A DNA stretch of 64,000 nucleotides, taken from positions 38,669,001 to 38,733,000 of the forward strand of contig NC_056428.1 of assembly GCF_905147365.1 (NCBI RefSeq), in the 5' to 3' direction. Source of the stretch: Aricia agestis. Lineage: Eukaryota > Arthropoda > Insecta > Lepidoptera > Lycaenidae. Below the pieces are notes generated by a model that worked only from the letters and a program-made list of their open reading frames with translations, was not told where the DNA came from and ran no database searches. Position numbers and translations under genes: made by a program. Positions within the stretch are counted from its first letter, which is position 1. The number at the start of each line of letters is the position of its first letter. This document shows positions 9,380 to 20,280 of this stretch, piece after piece.

Positions 9380-11940
9380 CTACAATTAAATGAGAAATGT
9401 TAGTTTTTATATTTTTTAACAAATTGGGCTGCACAGTGACATGAGAATTATTATGAACACAATAGCAGATTGATAAAAATAATTACATTGTATTAATTAC
9501 AAATAGGAATCAGTATAAAAAAAATATCAATAATAGTTAAAATCGCAATGCGATTGAACCCATCTTTAAAAAAAACCTATGTTATCTAACCAATGCTATG
9601 CTTGTAAATGGATACTTTACTTTTTATCTGAACTAATCAATTGTTTTTTTTTTAAAGTTTAAATATTCAATAGATGATGCAACACAAAATAAATAAATTT
9701 CGCTTAGATGCCTTCTTTGTAAATTACAACATTTCTCAAGACTCCATATATATGTGCATAATGAGATCTTATTTGAACCATACATTTTCTGCAATAAAAA
9801 TTATTTTATTATGTAAGGCTTATTATATAAGTATGAGTCAAGTTTCGTTGGAAATACAAAGGTAGGAATCTTTATAAAATTACTTTAATATTGCAAAAAA
9901 CTAGACTCAGTGTGTGTAAAAATGACAAGACAAATTAGGGAAGCAAAGCATAGTTGTTACATTTCTTTATGCTTAGAATTATCCATTAAAAAGTTCTGTT
10001 TTATGCTAAATTGAATTACACAATTGAGTAAAATCAAAATAGAACTGTGTTTATTATACTTATTCACACTTCAGTCTCATACAATACAACTTGAAAAAGG
10101 CTTTATGATAAGCTGATAGGGTCTTAATTTGGATCATATTGCAATATTCATTATGTTTAAAAAGACTTTGTTTGGTGTATCTTTGTTAAATGATACAAGC
10201 CGCCGAGCAATTCTTTTTTTTTGATACAAGAAACAATCAAGAGGATTACTTAATGATTCTTATATTATGTATAAAAATATGATAGAAACCATTTAAAGCC
10301 ATAGGCTGTCATTTTGCATATTGTTAAATAATATACTGTACATTTTTAATGTGCAAGTAAAGGATATAACGGAACACATGCATCAAGCAATTTGTTACTA
10401 TAAAGAACAAGTTATAAAAAATATTTCAACCAATATCTAAGCACTTGTAAATTTGCAATGCAAGAAGCCCAGCTCAGGAAGTGTCTCATAGTTGATCATA
10501 TCAAAAATGTTCAACCTAACAGGTCACTGCCATGGAAATGAGAAAAAAATGTAAAAAATGATTTCAGTGCTACAAGAAATAAACTTGGCAATGGAAGCAG
10601 TCCAGAGTGTGGTTAGATTGAGGTGCCTACAGCGCATTGAATGCTCAGCTTATACTATGCAAGTAAGTAATATTATACTGCAACAAATAAAATCAACTAA
10701 CAGTGAAATATTGTCAATCGACGTCTTTATCTGTACAATACACAATGAATTGTACAGATAAAGATAATGACCATAATACTATGAATCATTGCATTCGGTT
10801 TGTTTATAATTTCACATTATTTAAGCAATATACCTATTGTATACAGTGAAGTTTTTAAATCAATAAAAAATATGAAATGGGTGCACAAATCATAATAAAA
10901 TACTAAAATATAATGGATAACTAAAAGTGTGAGAAGAATGAGCACAGAATTGTTGTCGGGTTGAATAAATGATATCGAAACGACTACAATTTTATCAAAA
11001 AGTAAAAGAAACAAACCAAAATCACAAAAGGGTTCATATTTTCACAGGTCACAAAACGGTCAAGTCACTACGGCCCTAGATTTTTCTAATACAAATTATA
11101 TTTTGAAAATAAACATACTTGCAACAAATAAGAAATCGGCTCTAAAGAAATCCAAATTCGCTAGTTATTTTAGCAATTACGAATCACAATCACGAATTTT
11201 AACAAATTTCAGATTTATTTTAGGCATTACATCTGACATTTGTAAAACCGTCTAATTTGAAAAGTTGCAAAGTGCCACTATGTCCAATCGTATTGCATTG
11301 GTATTGCGACTCACAACGTGTCTCTTCAATTTAGTCGGATTTTAGTAGTCTATGACCATTAATTTACGCTCCAATAAACGCAAACTACAAAGTAGGAAAA
11401 TAAAACAAAAACAATATTATTTTTTACCAAAAATATTAATGCAGAAATTTATTTTCGTGTCTGCTATCTTGAAAAATAATATGTATATATTATGATTAAA
11501 GGATTTCATTCTTTACATTTGCTATAATATTTAGTATTTGATAATTTTTTACTCATACTACACCATAGATTAAGTATTATAGTGTAGATGTAGTCTTAGC
11601 CCGTCATTGCGTGACCATTTTGTGCTTATTTTCATACAAGTAGTGTGCATTTATTTTCTTGAATATTTCTATTTGTCGATTATTCCGAAGCACTTTATGA
11701 TACAGGAAAGAAAGTCAATTAGTTCATGATATCGATTTACTATAGTTCAAGTGATTATAATAATCCATAAACACACGTAAAGAGCTATGCAATTTTTATA
11801 GCCAAATTATTAATTGATGTGACATTTTTAGCCTTAATGCCTTATATAGCACGAATAAGGGATTAATAAACTTATAAATTATTTTTTTAGCTTACAAAAA
11901 TACCGATTAAAAAGCCCAAAAAACGTTGTTCAAAACTTAC
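9380..11940. other. furry upstream intron, no gene seen
   Basis: The sequence is strongly AT-rich and has no credible coding frame or recognisable repeat apart from the hairpin at 10724-10764. It is the intron between the two proposed alternative furry exons. Confidence 0.6.
10724..10764. repeat. perfect hairpin, 16-bp arms, 9-nt loop
   Basis: TCTTTATCTGTACAAT (10724-10739) pairs exactly with 10749-10764. Confidence 0.85.
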
Positions 11941-11984
11941 GTATTTAATGTTAAATCCACGTGTTTGAGGCATTCTTTGGCCAT
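11941..11984 (-). CDS. fry: candidate alternative furry first coding exon (start MAKECLKHVD)
   Basis: An ATG at 11984 (context AGAATGG) opens 14 codons plus two bases, ending at the donor AATAC|GTAAGT. An in-frame TAA lies four codons upstream, so the ATG is the true start of this reading frame. The phase fits the 38-nt exon at 9379-9342 and then the furry exon at 6551, giving a 27-residue alternative leader before Ala-Ser-Gly-Ala. The evidence is phase agreement and splice-site quality only; I cannot confirm transcription. Confidence 0.5.
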
Positions 11985-12450
11985 TCTTATGGTTTATTAT
12001 TTAGCGGAACCACAAAACTCAACAATATCTAGCATTAAATGTTCACTAAAAACCTTTATTAATACTTTTATTACATGAAATATGCCAACCGACTCCTTTG
12101 TTATGTCCTAGTAAGTAGGACATAACATTACACGCTTTTGACGCTTATACACCGATATAAGGCTAGTACCTCAATGTACTACACACTTAGTTTATAACTG
12201 TCGTCATTACAGATGGCAGCAGAGAGCAAGCTGCTTTTTAAATTACACAAAAGATGGCACTGTAAGTATAAATGGTAAGTATTTTGAGAGCAGTTATAAT
12301 ATTTTATAATATTATCAACCATAATATCCTAAGATCCGACCGTAAAATTCTGCATGAATAGTTTTTTTCGATCAAATATATTTTAAAATAATCTTTAGAA
12401 CGTATATAATGGAATAATGTTGGGTTGCCTTGTTAAAAGTAGCCGCAAGT

Positions 12451-13416
12451 AGGGAAGACTGGGTACGGTTGTGCCAGGTTACGGTTGTGATAGTCGTCAT
12501 AACAGCGAAACTATACGGAATATGGGGACGGGTGCTAAGAGAGAAAGACGCGTCTTGCAAGACGTCTGAATGCTTCTCCTAACAATGCTTCCGCCAGCAC
12601 TTGACAATAACGTTATCAGGGGCCTTCATTGCTTTTTAACAGTCAAAAGTAAGTTTTCTTGCTTGATTTATTTCAATGTTTACTATTTTTTGCATACAAA
12701 TAACCTATGTCGTGTATTTTCTTATTATACGTTGATCATTAGTAGTTAACTACAAGTGATTATTTTTTACGTACTTAAATCGTTTAGCCGATTCGTGGCA
12801 ATTGTTTGATAATTGAAATTCTGTGTTGGGTAGGTACGGTTGTGACAAATCTTATGGGTACGGTTGTGACATACATTTGTCCACCATTTGTCCTTTATTT
12901 TTTCTTAGATGTCCTAAAAACGCTTGCAGAAGACCAAACGAGCGCAGGATATTATCAGTCAATACGAAAATAGTTACGAAGAAGTCAAATGTAGGACTTA
13001 TTTACAGATAACGGCGAAATTCATCAAATGAATCGAATGTCGTTGTTTTGGTCGATAAATATGTTTAGAAATAGACTATGTTTTGATACGCTAGATGAAT
13101 TGGTTTAGAATAAGATTATGATGTTTTATGGTACATTTTAATGAAATAAGAATCATATAAATATTTTTTTTGAAGGTGTCACTACTGACCACAACCACTG
13201 TCACAACCGTCCTTGGGTTGTGGTCGGTTGTGACAATTTCCGTCTTTCTTTTAAATTTGATTCTATGACTAATACATCGCATTTTAGCATGTATTTTTAT
13301 GTAGACAAATAAATAAACTATGGTTTGTGACAAAATTTTCCTAGCTAGCTGTAAAATTAACATAATTACTGTCTTCCAAACCAAAATTGTCACAACCGTA
13401 CCCAGTCTACCCTACC
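12451..13416. mobile_element. DNA element with repeated ACGGTTGTG(ACA) subterminal motifs
   Basis: The ends GTAGGGAAGACTGGGTACGGTTGTG and, reversed, GTAGGGTAGACTGGGTACGG TTGTG form inverted repeats of about 25 bp with one mismatch. The core (T)ACGGTTGTGA recurs inside near 12480, 12834 and 12858, and in exact or near form in both orientations at 13199, 13222 and 13388. Arrays of subterminal motifs often bind a transposase. No transposase is encoded, and no target duplication is clear, so the superfamily is unknown. Confidence 0.7.
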
Positions 13417-13545
13417 TCTAATTGAGCAAAATGAAAGTCCGTATTAATACAAACTTGCATGTATTCAATAGAAAAGTAAGAGAATTAAGAAGGAATGACA
13501 TTGAGGAATGACAGGACAATACACATAAAAATAAAAACGCCTGTG

Positions 13546-13800
13546 ACAGTGTGTGCTACATTTTCTCCTGTGACCTTAAAATTACTAATTACCAGGTCTG
13601 TCGATAGCACATCCTGGTCTCTGTCGTTGAGCTCGGCCTTAAACTGCCCGACCGTCTTCTCCAGCTCTACTACGGTCTGCTCCATCTCTACGACATTCTC
13701 CGAGCCGACGTGACGCCGCCTTTCCCTAGCACATCAAGTCTCTTCTCCACTGTGCTTAACCGCGTAGATAAGTCCACAATAGTTGTTCTTAACATAGCCA
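13546..13800 (-). pseudogene. fragment of a retrotransposon ORF1-like coiled-coil protein
   Basis: Two minus-strand frames carry a coiled-coil (TTIVDLSTRLSTVEKRLDVL, then VVELEKTVGQFKAELNDRDQ and DLVISNFKVTGENV). They are offset by a frameshift and a stop near 13687-13692. The heptad pattern followed by L..SNF...GEN resembles ORF1 proteins of insect non-LTR retrotransposons. It lies directly next to, and antisense to, the gypsy pol fragment, so two elements meet near 13,850-13,900. Confidence 0.45.
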
Positions 13801-13908
13801 TCTGCTGACGACATCCGCGTAGCTCTACACTGCAGTATACAGTCTGCAAAGTGCAAACTCACGGCGAAACTCTGCCAGGCTGTTGACTCCGGACATCCGG
13901 ACACACAG

Positions 13909-16367
13909 GATCCATTACCTCGAATCGACGACACTCTGGATTCCTTGAGTGGCATGAAATGGTTCTCGACCCTGGACCTGAAATCTGGATACTGGCAGGT
14001 GGAAATTCATCCAAAAGACAAAGAGAAGACGGCTTTTTCCACCGGTAAAGGTTTATGGCAGTTTAACGTCATGCCCTTTGGATTGTGCAACGCACCTGCC
14101 ACATTTGAGGGACTCATGGAGTGTGTACTGGCAGGCCTAGTTGGAGAGGCTTGCTTAGTGTACTTAGATGACGTCATCATTGTTGGCCGTGACTTCGAGG
14201 ACCATTTGCGAAACTTAGAACGAGTTTTCGCCAAAATAGAGGGGGCCAAGTTAAAGTTGAATCCGAAAAAGTGTCGTTTATTCAGGAGTAAGGTCAACTA
14301 TCTCGGCCACGTTATCTCTAGTGATGGAATCCAGACGGACCCGGAGAAACTGGAAGCAGTTCAAAATTGGCCAACACCTAAGAACAAAACCGAAGTGCGG
14401 GCATTTCTCGGCCTATGCTCCTACTACAGGCGTTTTGTTAAGGGATTCTCAGAGTTAGCCAAGCCTTTGCATCTTCTGACAGAGGATAAACGACAGTTTA
14501 TTTGGGACGAGACTTCTGAAGATTCTTTTCAGAAACTGAAGAAACATCTGTGTGAAACACCAATCCTGGGGTATCCACAACCTGAAGGTCAGTTTATAGT
14601 CGACACGGACGCAAGCAACACGGCCATTGGAGGGGTGTTATCTCAAAAACAGGGTGAAAGAGAAGTTGTAATTGCATATTTCAGCAAATCTTTATCTAAG
14701 CCAGAGAGAAACTACTGTGTGACAAGCAGAGAACTCTTGGCTGTCGTAAAGACGCTACAACATTTCAGCAAGTATCTCATTGGCAGACAGGTTTTACTGC
14801 GAACTGGTCACGCAGCGTTGAAGTGGCTACTACAGTTCAAGAACCCAGAAGGTCAAGTAGCTCGATGGATTGAACAGCTCCAGGAGTATGACTTCAAGAC
14901 CGAACACCGCAGCGGAAAGTCGCATGGGAATGCCGACGCACTCTCACGAAGGCCGTGTTCAGAAGACTGCAAACATTGTGTTAAGCAGGAATCGAATGAA
15001 GTAACATTAAAGTTAACGAAAACAAGTCCTTTGGGTCCATGGGAGAATGATGCTATGAGAGAGGCTCAAGAAAGAGATGACGACCTTCGACACATCATCA
15101 CATGGAAGAAACGGGGTGACGTAAAGCCAATCTGGAGTGGAGTTGCACCCACTGGCGCTGTTACTAAGGCGTACTGGGCGCAATGGAACAGTCTGATTCT
15201 TCAAAACAGAATACTATATACCGGATATGGGAAAAGACTAACGGCAGAGAGTTCCATCTTCAAATAGTTGTCCCAAGAACGAGAGTACCAGATGTTCTCC
15301 GTGAAATACACGATGGCGTATCAGGAGGTCATCTAGGTGTAAAGAGGACGTTAACAAAAGTGCGAGAACGATTCTACTGGTTGCATTGTCGAGATGATGT
15401 ACAGGATTGGTGCCACAAATGCACTACTTGCGCTGCAGTGAAGGGACCACAGACCCGGAGCCGTGGGAACCTGCGGTTGTATAACGTTGGCGCACCGTGA
15501 GAACGAATTGCAGTTGACGTAGCTGGGCCATTTCCCGTGACGGAATCGGGAAACAAGTATTTTATGGTCGCCATGGATTACTTCACCAAATGGCCCGAAG
15601 TTTTCGCCATACCAAACCAAGAAGCTGCAACAGTCGCTTCTAAATTAGTCGGAGAAGTGATATCTCGGTTTGGTGTGCCTCTGGAAATCCATTCTGATTA
15701 GGGCAGGAATTTCGAATCGCAGGTCTTCCAGGAAGTGTGCAGAATTTTGGGAATGCATAAGACGAGGACCACAGCGTACCATCCACAGTCTGATGGAATG
15801 GTTGAGAGATTTAACCAGACCCTTGAGAGGCATTTGGCGAAATTGGTAGATGACAAACAAAAGGACTGGGACAAGTATATACCGCTCTTCCTTCTGTCGT
15901 ACCGTACCGCCGAGCATAAGAGCATAAAAGCTACCCCGGCGTATGTCACTTACGGTAGAGAACTGCGAGTACCAGTAGACCTCTTGACAGGAGGGTCACC
16001 GGAGGAGCCGAAGACCGTACAAGACTATGTCTGCGATTTAAGGGAAAAGATGCGCTATATACACGCCATGGTTCGGGAAAATGGGTTACAGTCAAGTGAG
16101 AACATGAAGACCAGATACGATCGGAAATCGAACACGAGCAGCTTCGAAAAAGGGTCACTGGTGTGGCTGCATAACCCAACTCGCCGGAAAGGCAAATCTC
16201 CAAAGCTGCAGACCAAGTGGGACGGCCCATACAAAGTGGTTACCCGATTGAATGATGTGACTTACAGGATTCAAAAGCAATCAAGAGGGACATTCAAAGT
16301 GGTACACATAGACCGTCTGGCGCGTTACCATGGCAGTAACAATGATGCTCGGGACGAGCATCTCTAA
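13909..16367 (+). pseudogene. pol: gypsy-type pol (RT, RNase H, integrase), disrupted
   Basis: The reverse transcriptase part has FSTLDLKSGYWQ, FGLCNAPATF and the catalytic YLDD near 14161. RNase H has VDTDAS near 14599 and SRELLAVV, but the third catalytic site reads RTGH instead of RTDH (GGT at 14806), so an acidic residue is lost. The integrase has an HHCC zinc motif (HDGVSGGHLG.. then CHKCTTC), the core motifs VAGPFP, a D before the stop, and DGMVERFN, and a C-terminal WDGPYKV typical of the GPY/F module. A frameshift lies near 15205-15220, a TGA at 15498 and a TAG at 15699 where Gln is usual. It looks like a fixed, non-functional copy of the Ty3/gypsy group. Confidence 0.9.
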
Positions 16368-16378
16368 GAGGGGAGTAG

Positions 16379-17013
16379 TGTTACGGTACATGGTATACGG
16401 ACACGTGGTGCCATCTAGCGACAAACCAGCGAAGCTTACCGAGGGAGCACAGGCAACAGAAATCCCCTACTCAATACTAGATGGCATGAGGTGCGCAAGT
16501 ACATACTCGAACCTTCTAGAAAGGTCCAATGTTTGTTTACGTGTTTACCGTTTATTTGTTTGCGTGTTTACGTGTTTTAATTTAGACCTTATGACTGAGT
16601 CTATAAGGTCTAAATTAAATTCAACTTACTGCACTTATCGTAAGGACGGCAGTTTTATTATGGTACATGCTCGAGCCTCCTAGAAAGTCCCCACGGTTGT
16701 TTACTTGTTTACGTGAATCGGGACCTTTCTGGAATTCGTCTCGCCATGTAAAAAGCCGCAGGCAGGCCCGGCAAGTCAGTTCAATCTGAGCGATCTTCGA
16801 GGCGACAACAAGTGATCAATAGTGAGTGAACCAGTGAAACCTGCGACTTGGCTACGACCTAGGACAGTGATAGTGCTTAGTGATTGGACCTAGTGATTAG
16901 TGTTTGGACTTAGTGCTAAGTGATGTGACCTAGTGTTTAGTGCAGTGTTAATAAAGTCTTCAAGAGAGTCACCAGGTCTTTCTCTCCAAATCCTCGAACC
17001 CTAGCACGTAACA
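16379..17013 (+). repeat. 3' LTR of the gypsy element, 635 bp
   Basis: It starts TGTTACGGTACATGG right after the polypurine tract and ends CCTAGCACGTAACA. Inside are a 17-bp-arm hairpin at 16576-16619, a short tandem array of TTAGTG units at about 16876-16942 and a poly-A signal AATAAA at 16950-16955. No matching 5' LTR occurs in the window. Confidence 0.85.
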
Positions 17014-18000
17014 ATATATATCTGTGTTCCTGAAATTTATATTCGAGTTCTAAATCGGGGGTTGTTGTGATTTGTTCATAAGTTGGATTTAAACTAACAT
17101 GATCGAACTTACAAAATATGGACAATAAGCAGTCCCCTAGACGGGCAATAATTTTACTGCGCAAATATAAATTATATCACGTATTTATTGCATTATATTA
17201 TTGACCGTCTAGGATTGATATTGAACATTGCGAGCCTTCAATCTATTTACATTTGTCTAATAAACTGTTCAATAAAATTGAAGCGTGATATTGACAATAC
17301 AATAATTATTGATCGTCTTGCGGTGTAGCCTCTAGGGGCCGGCTAGGACTAAACTTACTGATCCATGTTGCTGTCTTTGTCTTACATGCTAGAAAAGCCA
17401 TTAGACACAATAACAATAATGATAGCCTCATTAGATTACCTACTTCTAAATCCTGTCAAACTTTCGATAGCTAACAAGGCAGTTTATTATTCGTAGCTTA
17501 CCTTATCTTTAATGAAACAAAAATTAACTCCCAAGCGGTCGAATTCGACCGCGATAACAATATAATAACAATAGATCTCCAAGAATCCGCGATCGAGGGA
17601 TAACACAATGCTTACGTACGCTAATAAATTTATGCACTGACCTTGTCAAATACGTTGGAAAAGCCTTTTGATAGACAAGAACAAAACGTTGTTTAGCTTA
17701 TACGTTGGATAACTTTTTTATTAGGTGGTGTTAGCATTAGCACAAGCTATTTTATACACAGGGTGGTGTTGCTATACGTTTTGTTTTGCTCGAGCTTTAT
17801 GCGTCTCTATTTAGCTATATACAGGGTGGTCCCCCTAGCTCGGTGCTCGTTAGTTATGCAAATATCCACGACCGGCAGCCAGCAATTGGATCAAACCACG
17901 CCCCTCCGATAGACAAATGTATAAGCTGTATTTTTTTTTAAATAAACACGAAAATTGTTAGTAAAATCATTTTGAGGTCTAATACTCTTCCATCCATACT
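17014..18000. other. intergenic or intronic AT-rich stretch
   Basis: No gene is seen. Two TATA(C)ACAGGGTGG motifs at 17753 and 17818 resemble MITE ends, but no opposite end could be placed. Confidence 0.5.
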
Positions 18001-18238
18001 TCCATACTAATATTTTAAATGCGAAAGTGTGTCTGTTTGTCTGGCCATCTGTCTGTATGTCCGTCTGTCTGTCTGTTACCTCTTCCCGCCCAAACCACTG
18101 AACCGATTTTGCTGAAACTTGGCATGGAGATACTATGTGTCCCGGGAAAGGACATTGGATACTTTTTGTCCCGGGAAAATGTACGGTTCCTGCGCGATAA
18201 ACGAATTTTGGCGCACCGGAGTTGCGGGCGTCATCTAT
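18001..18238 (+). mobile_element. Helitron, TCCATA..GTCTGTCTG family
   Basis: It begins TCCATACTAATATTTTAAATGCG and ends with the subterminal hairpin CACCGGAGTTGCGGGCG and CTAT in place of CTAG. Its body has the family blocks (CCAAACCACTGAACCGATTT, GTCCCGGGAAAGGACA). Many other copies in the window define both ends. Confidence 0.8.
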
Positions 18239-18245
18239 TACTTAG

Positions 18246-18865
18246 CATAAAGTTAATATACCTAGCGGAATAGAGAAACAAAGGCCTGAGCAAGAGAGAT
18301 GTCACTATCAATAACACTGCGTGGTAAAAAGAGACGTGTGATACATGACAGCAGCACTCTGTTTTTGACGTCCAGTCAGCACGTGCCGCACGTTGACAAT
18401 GTAATCTCATAGAAAATATCATGTTAAATCATGCTTGTGTAAGTGTATACGTGGGAGAGCCATGCTTCAGCACGAATGGGCCGGCTCGACCGGAGAAATA
18501 CCACGTTCTCACAGAAAACCGGCGTGAAACAGCGCTTGCGCTGTGTTTCGCCGAGTGAGTGAGTTTACCGGAGGCCCAATCCCCTACCCTATTCCCTTCC
18601 CTATCCTCCCCTATTCCCTTTCCTTTCCCACCCTCCCCTATTACCCCATTCCCTCTTAAAAGGCTGGCAACGTACCTGCAGCTCTTCTGATGCTGCGAGT
18701 GTCCATGGGCGACGGAAGTTGCTTTCCATCAGGTGACCCGTTTGCTCGTTTGCCCCCTTATTTCATTTAAAAAAAAAAGTGTATACGTACACATATTTTT
18801 ACACACAGATGAAACCAATTTCGGTTTCGTTTCACAGCTCGAAATTGTTGCTCTTGTAGCGGACT
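18246..18865 (+). mobile_element. hAT-like MITE (CATAAAGTTAATATACC), 3' truncated, with a retroposon inside
   Basis: The left end and body match the complete copy at 20482-20761. A poly-A retroposon splits it at 18453-18776, and homology stops near 18865 before the right end. Confidence 0.7.
18453..18776 (+). mobile_element. poly-A retroposon (GGGAGAGCCATGC..GCCCCCTTATTTCAT) with 12-bp TSD
   Basis: The insert is flanked by AAGTGTATACGT at 18441-18452 and 18777-18788 and ends in a run of A. It has a pyrimidine-rich middle (CCCTATTCCCTTCC type) and the 3' block CATCAGGTGACCCGTTTGCT. A second copy is at 25220-25515. A poly-A tail and 12-bp duplication show LINE-driven insertion. It has no open frame, and the internal polymerase III boxes are unclear. 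Confidence 0.8.
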
Positions 18866-19024
18866 TGGGTAGAGCTCAGAGTAAAACACACGGTGAAGGT
18901 GGTAATTTTATGCACGAATCACGATCCTCACGCCTTATATACAAAATTGTGAAAATTAATTCCAACGGCGAACGTCAGGGAGCACTGCAGTCGTCGTCCG
19001 GTTTGCGCATGCGCCGACCGAGGA

Positions 19025-19057
19025 TATAAATATCCCCGGCGCACGCGCTGCACCTCA
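19025..19057 (+). promoter_or_regulatory. candidate core promoter: TATA box plus initiator
   Basis: TATAAATA at 19025-19032 is followed by TCAGTT at 19055-19060, whose A lies 32 bp from the first T of the TATA box, the usual insect spacing. Upstream is TTGCGCATGCGCCG, a match to the NRF-1/Ewg site, in a locally CpG-rich segment. A possible donor TACTA|GTGAGTGG follows near 19233. It points away from furry, and no downstream gene was recognised; it could be the promoter of a mobile element. Confidence 0.4.
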
Positions 19058-19293
19058 GTTCGATTTGATTCGATTACATTTTACAATGGCTTACCTTTTG
19101 TTTTTCAATAATTAATCCACTAATTTTCAATTTTTGAAAGAGTTGCTACAAAATAATTTTCACTAACTGAAAATCGAACTTTGAGTTTTAAACTTCTTCT
19201 TCGTCTTTTTTATCAATTACCTGGACCATACTAGTGAGTGGGGAATCAAACTAAATATATAATATACTTTCTAGATTAAAGCTTAGAACAAAC

Positions 19294-19399
19294 CTACGCG
19301 TCAGTGACGGAGCGTCAAGTTGTCAAATGTGTTTTTTGTATACAAAACACACATTTTGACAACTTGACGCAACTTGACGCTCCGTAACTGACGCGTAGA
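19294..19399. mobile_element. fold-back MITE, arms of about 47 bp
   Basis: The left arm (CTACGCGTCAGTGACGGAGC onwards) pairs with the right arm with few mismatches. The right arm carries a 10-bp duplication (CAACTTGACG twice). The centre is GTATAC. The arms meet with almost no loop. Confidence 0.7.
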
Positions 19400-19445
19400 T
19401 TTGGCCTCAGCTTAAGTATTAAGTACTACGGAACCATCTTCTTCT

Positions 19446-19680
19446 TCTATATATATAAAACTCAAAGGTGACTGACTGATTGACATAGTGATCTATCAAC
19501 GCACAGCCCAAACCACTGGACGGATCGGGCTGAAATTTGGCATGCAGGTAGATGTTATGACGTAGGCATCCGCTAAGAAAGGATTTTGATAAATTCTAAC
19601 CCCAAGGGGTTCAAATAGGGGATGATAGTTTGTATATAATAATACTTCCAAACGCGAGCGAAGCCGCGGGCAAAAGCTCG
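19446..19680 (+). mobile_element. Helitron, TCTATATATATAAAACTC..CCGCGGGC family
   Basis: It starts TCTATATATATAAAACTCAA and ends with the hairpin GCGAGCGAAGCCGCGGGC and AAAAGCTCG (CTCG in place of CTAG). A related copy ending in true CTAG is at 41936-42206, and the same 3' hairpin ends the element at 49757-50893. Confidence 0.85.
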
Positions 19681-20280
19681 TTATATCATATTTTATTACC
19701 TCTTCAGGGAAAATTTTATCATTTGAATTTAGCTTTCCCTCAAAGCTGCCTATATTTTATTTCTAAGCTACGTTAGCCAACACCTCAAACAGAGTTTATG
19801 GACGGTTATAATGCTACCAACTGAAATGCCAATTTACATTATTAATAAATAAATAACAGTAAAATGTCTACCATACACGCTATGATCTATCGGAGAGGTC
19901 CACCTGTGCACCTATGCCTGCGCAGGTAGACCGTAGCGTGTGGCAGCCATTAGGTGCCTATTTTATCAAAATTTCGATCAAGTTTTAATAAAACGGAGAA
20001 TAACGGTGAACTGGGTGCGACTTCAATCTTCATTCATGAGTAAAGACAACAAAATTCACTGACGTAGATAATAAGGCAAATTATACTCGTATAGCCAAAT
20101 ACAGTCATAATGTGTAGGTTTGGCTTTTTCTTGAATGGAAATATTTAAAATATATGTTTTTATACAAATCTTAAGTGTTTATGTATTTAATTTTAACTTG
20201 GAGCTTTAATATCACGACAGGCTTGAGGATGAATAAAAATCTGTATGTATATTATATAGGTACGGTATATGTTACCGTTA
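19681..20280. other. AT-rich stretch without gene
   Basis: No coding frame or repeat end was recognised. Confidence 0.5.

Larger units (their letters stand above)
13900..17013 (+). mobile_element. 5'-truncated Ty3/gypsy retrotransposon with 3' LTR
   Basis: The order is partial reverse transcriptase, RNase H, integrase, polypurine tract (AAGAGGGGAGTAG) and an LTR that starts TGTTACGG and ends CGTAACA. Gag, protease, the start of the reverse transcriptase and the 5' LTR are absent. Homology begins near 13909 (PLPRIDDTLDSLSGM). The copy carries one frameshift and two stops, so it is inactive. Confidence 0.9.

Noticed and set aside
15374..15620. Minus-strand frames inside the integrase region
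   Set aside because: They are antisense shadows of the plus-strand pol.
18019..18273. 84-codon frame with repeated VCLSVCLS
   Set aside because: It is a translation of the GTCTGTCTG part of a Helitron, which has no coding role; the same holds for similar frames at 27256, 30658 and 47196.
18453..18776. Possible LINE 3' end rather than a free retroposon
   Set aside because: Two copies have the same length and left end, which fits a short retroposon better; I kept the neutral name.
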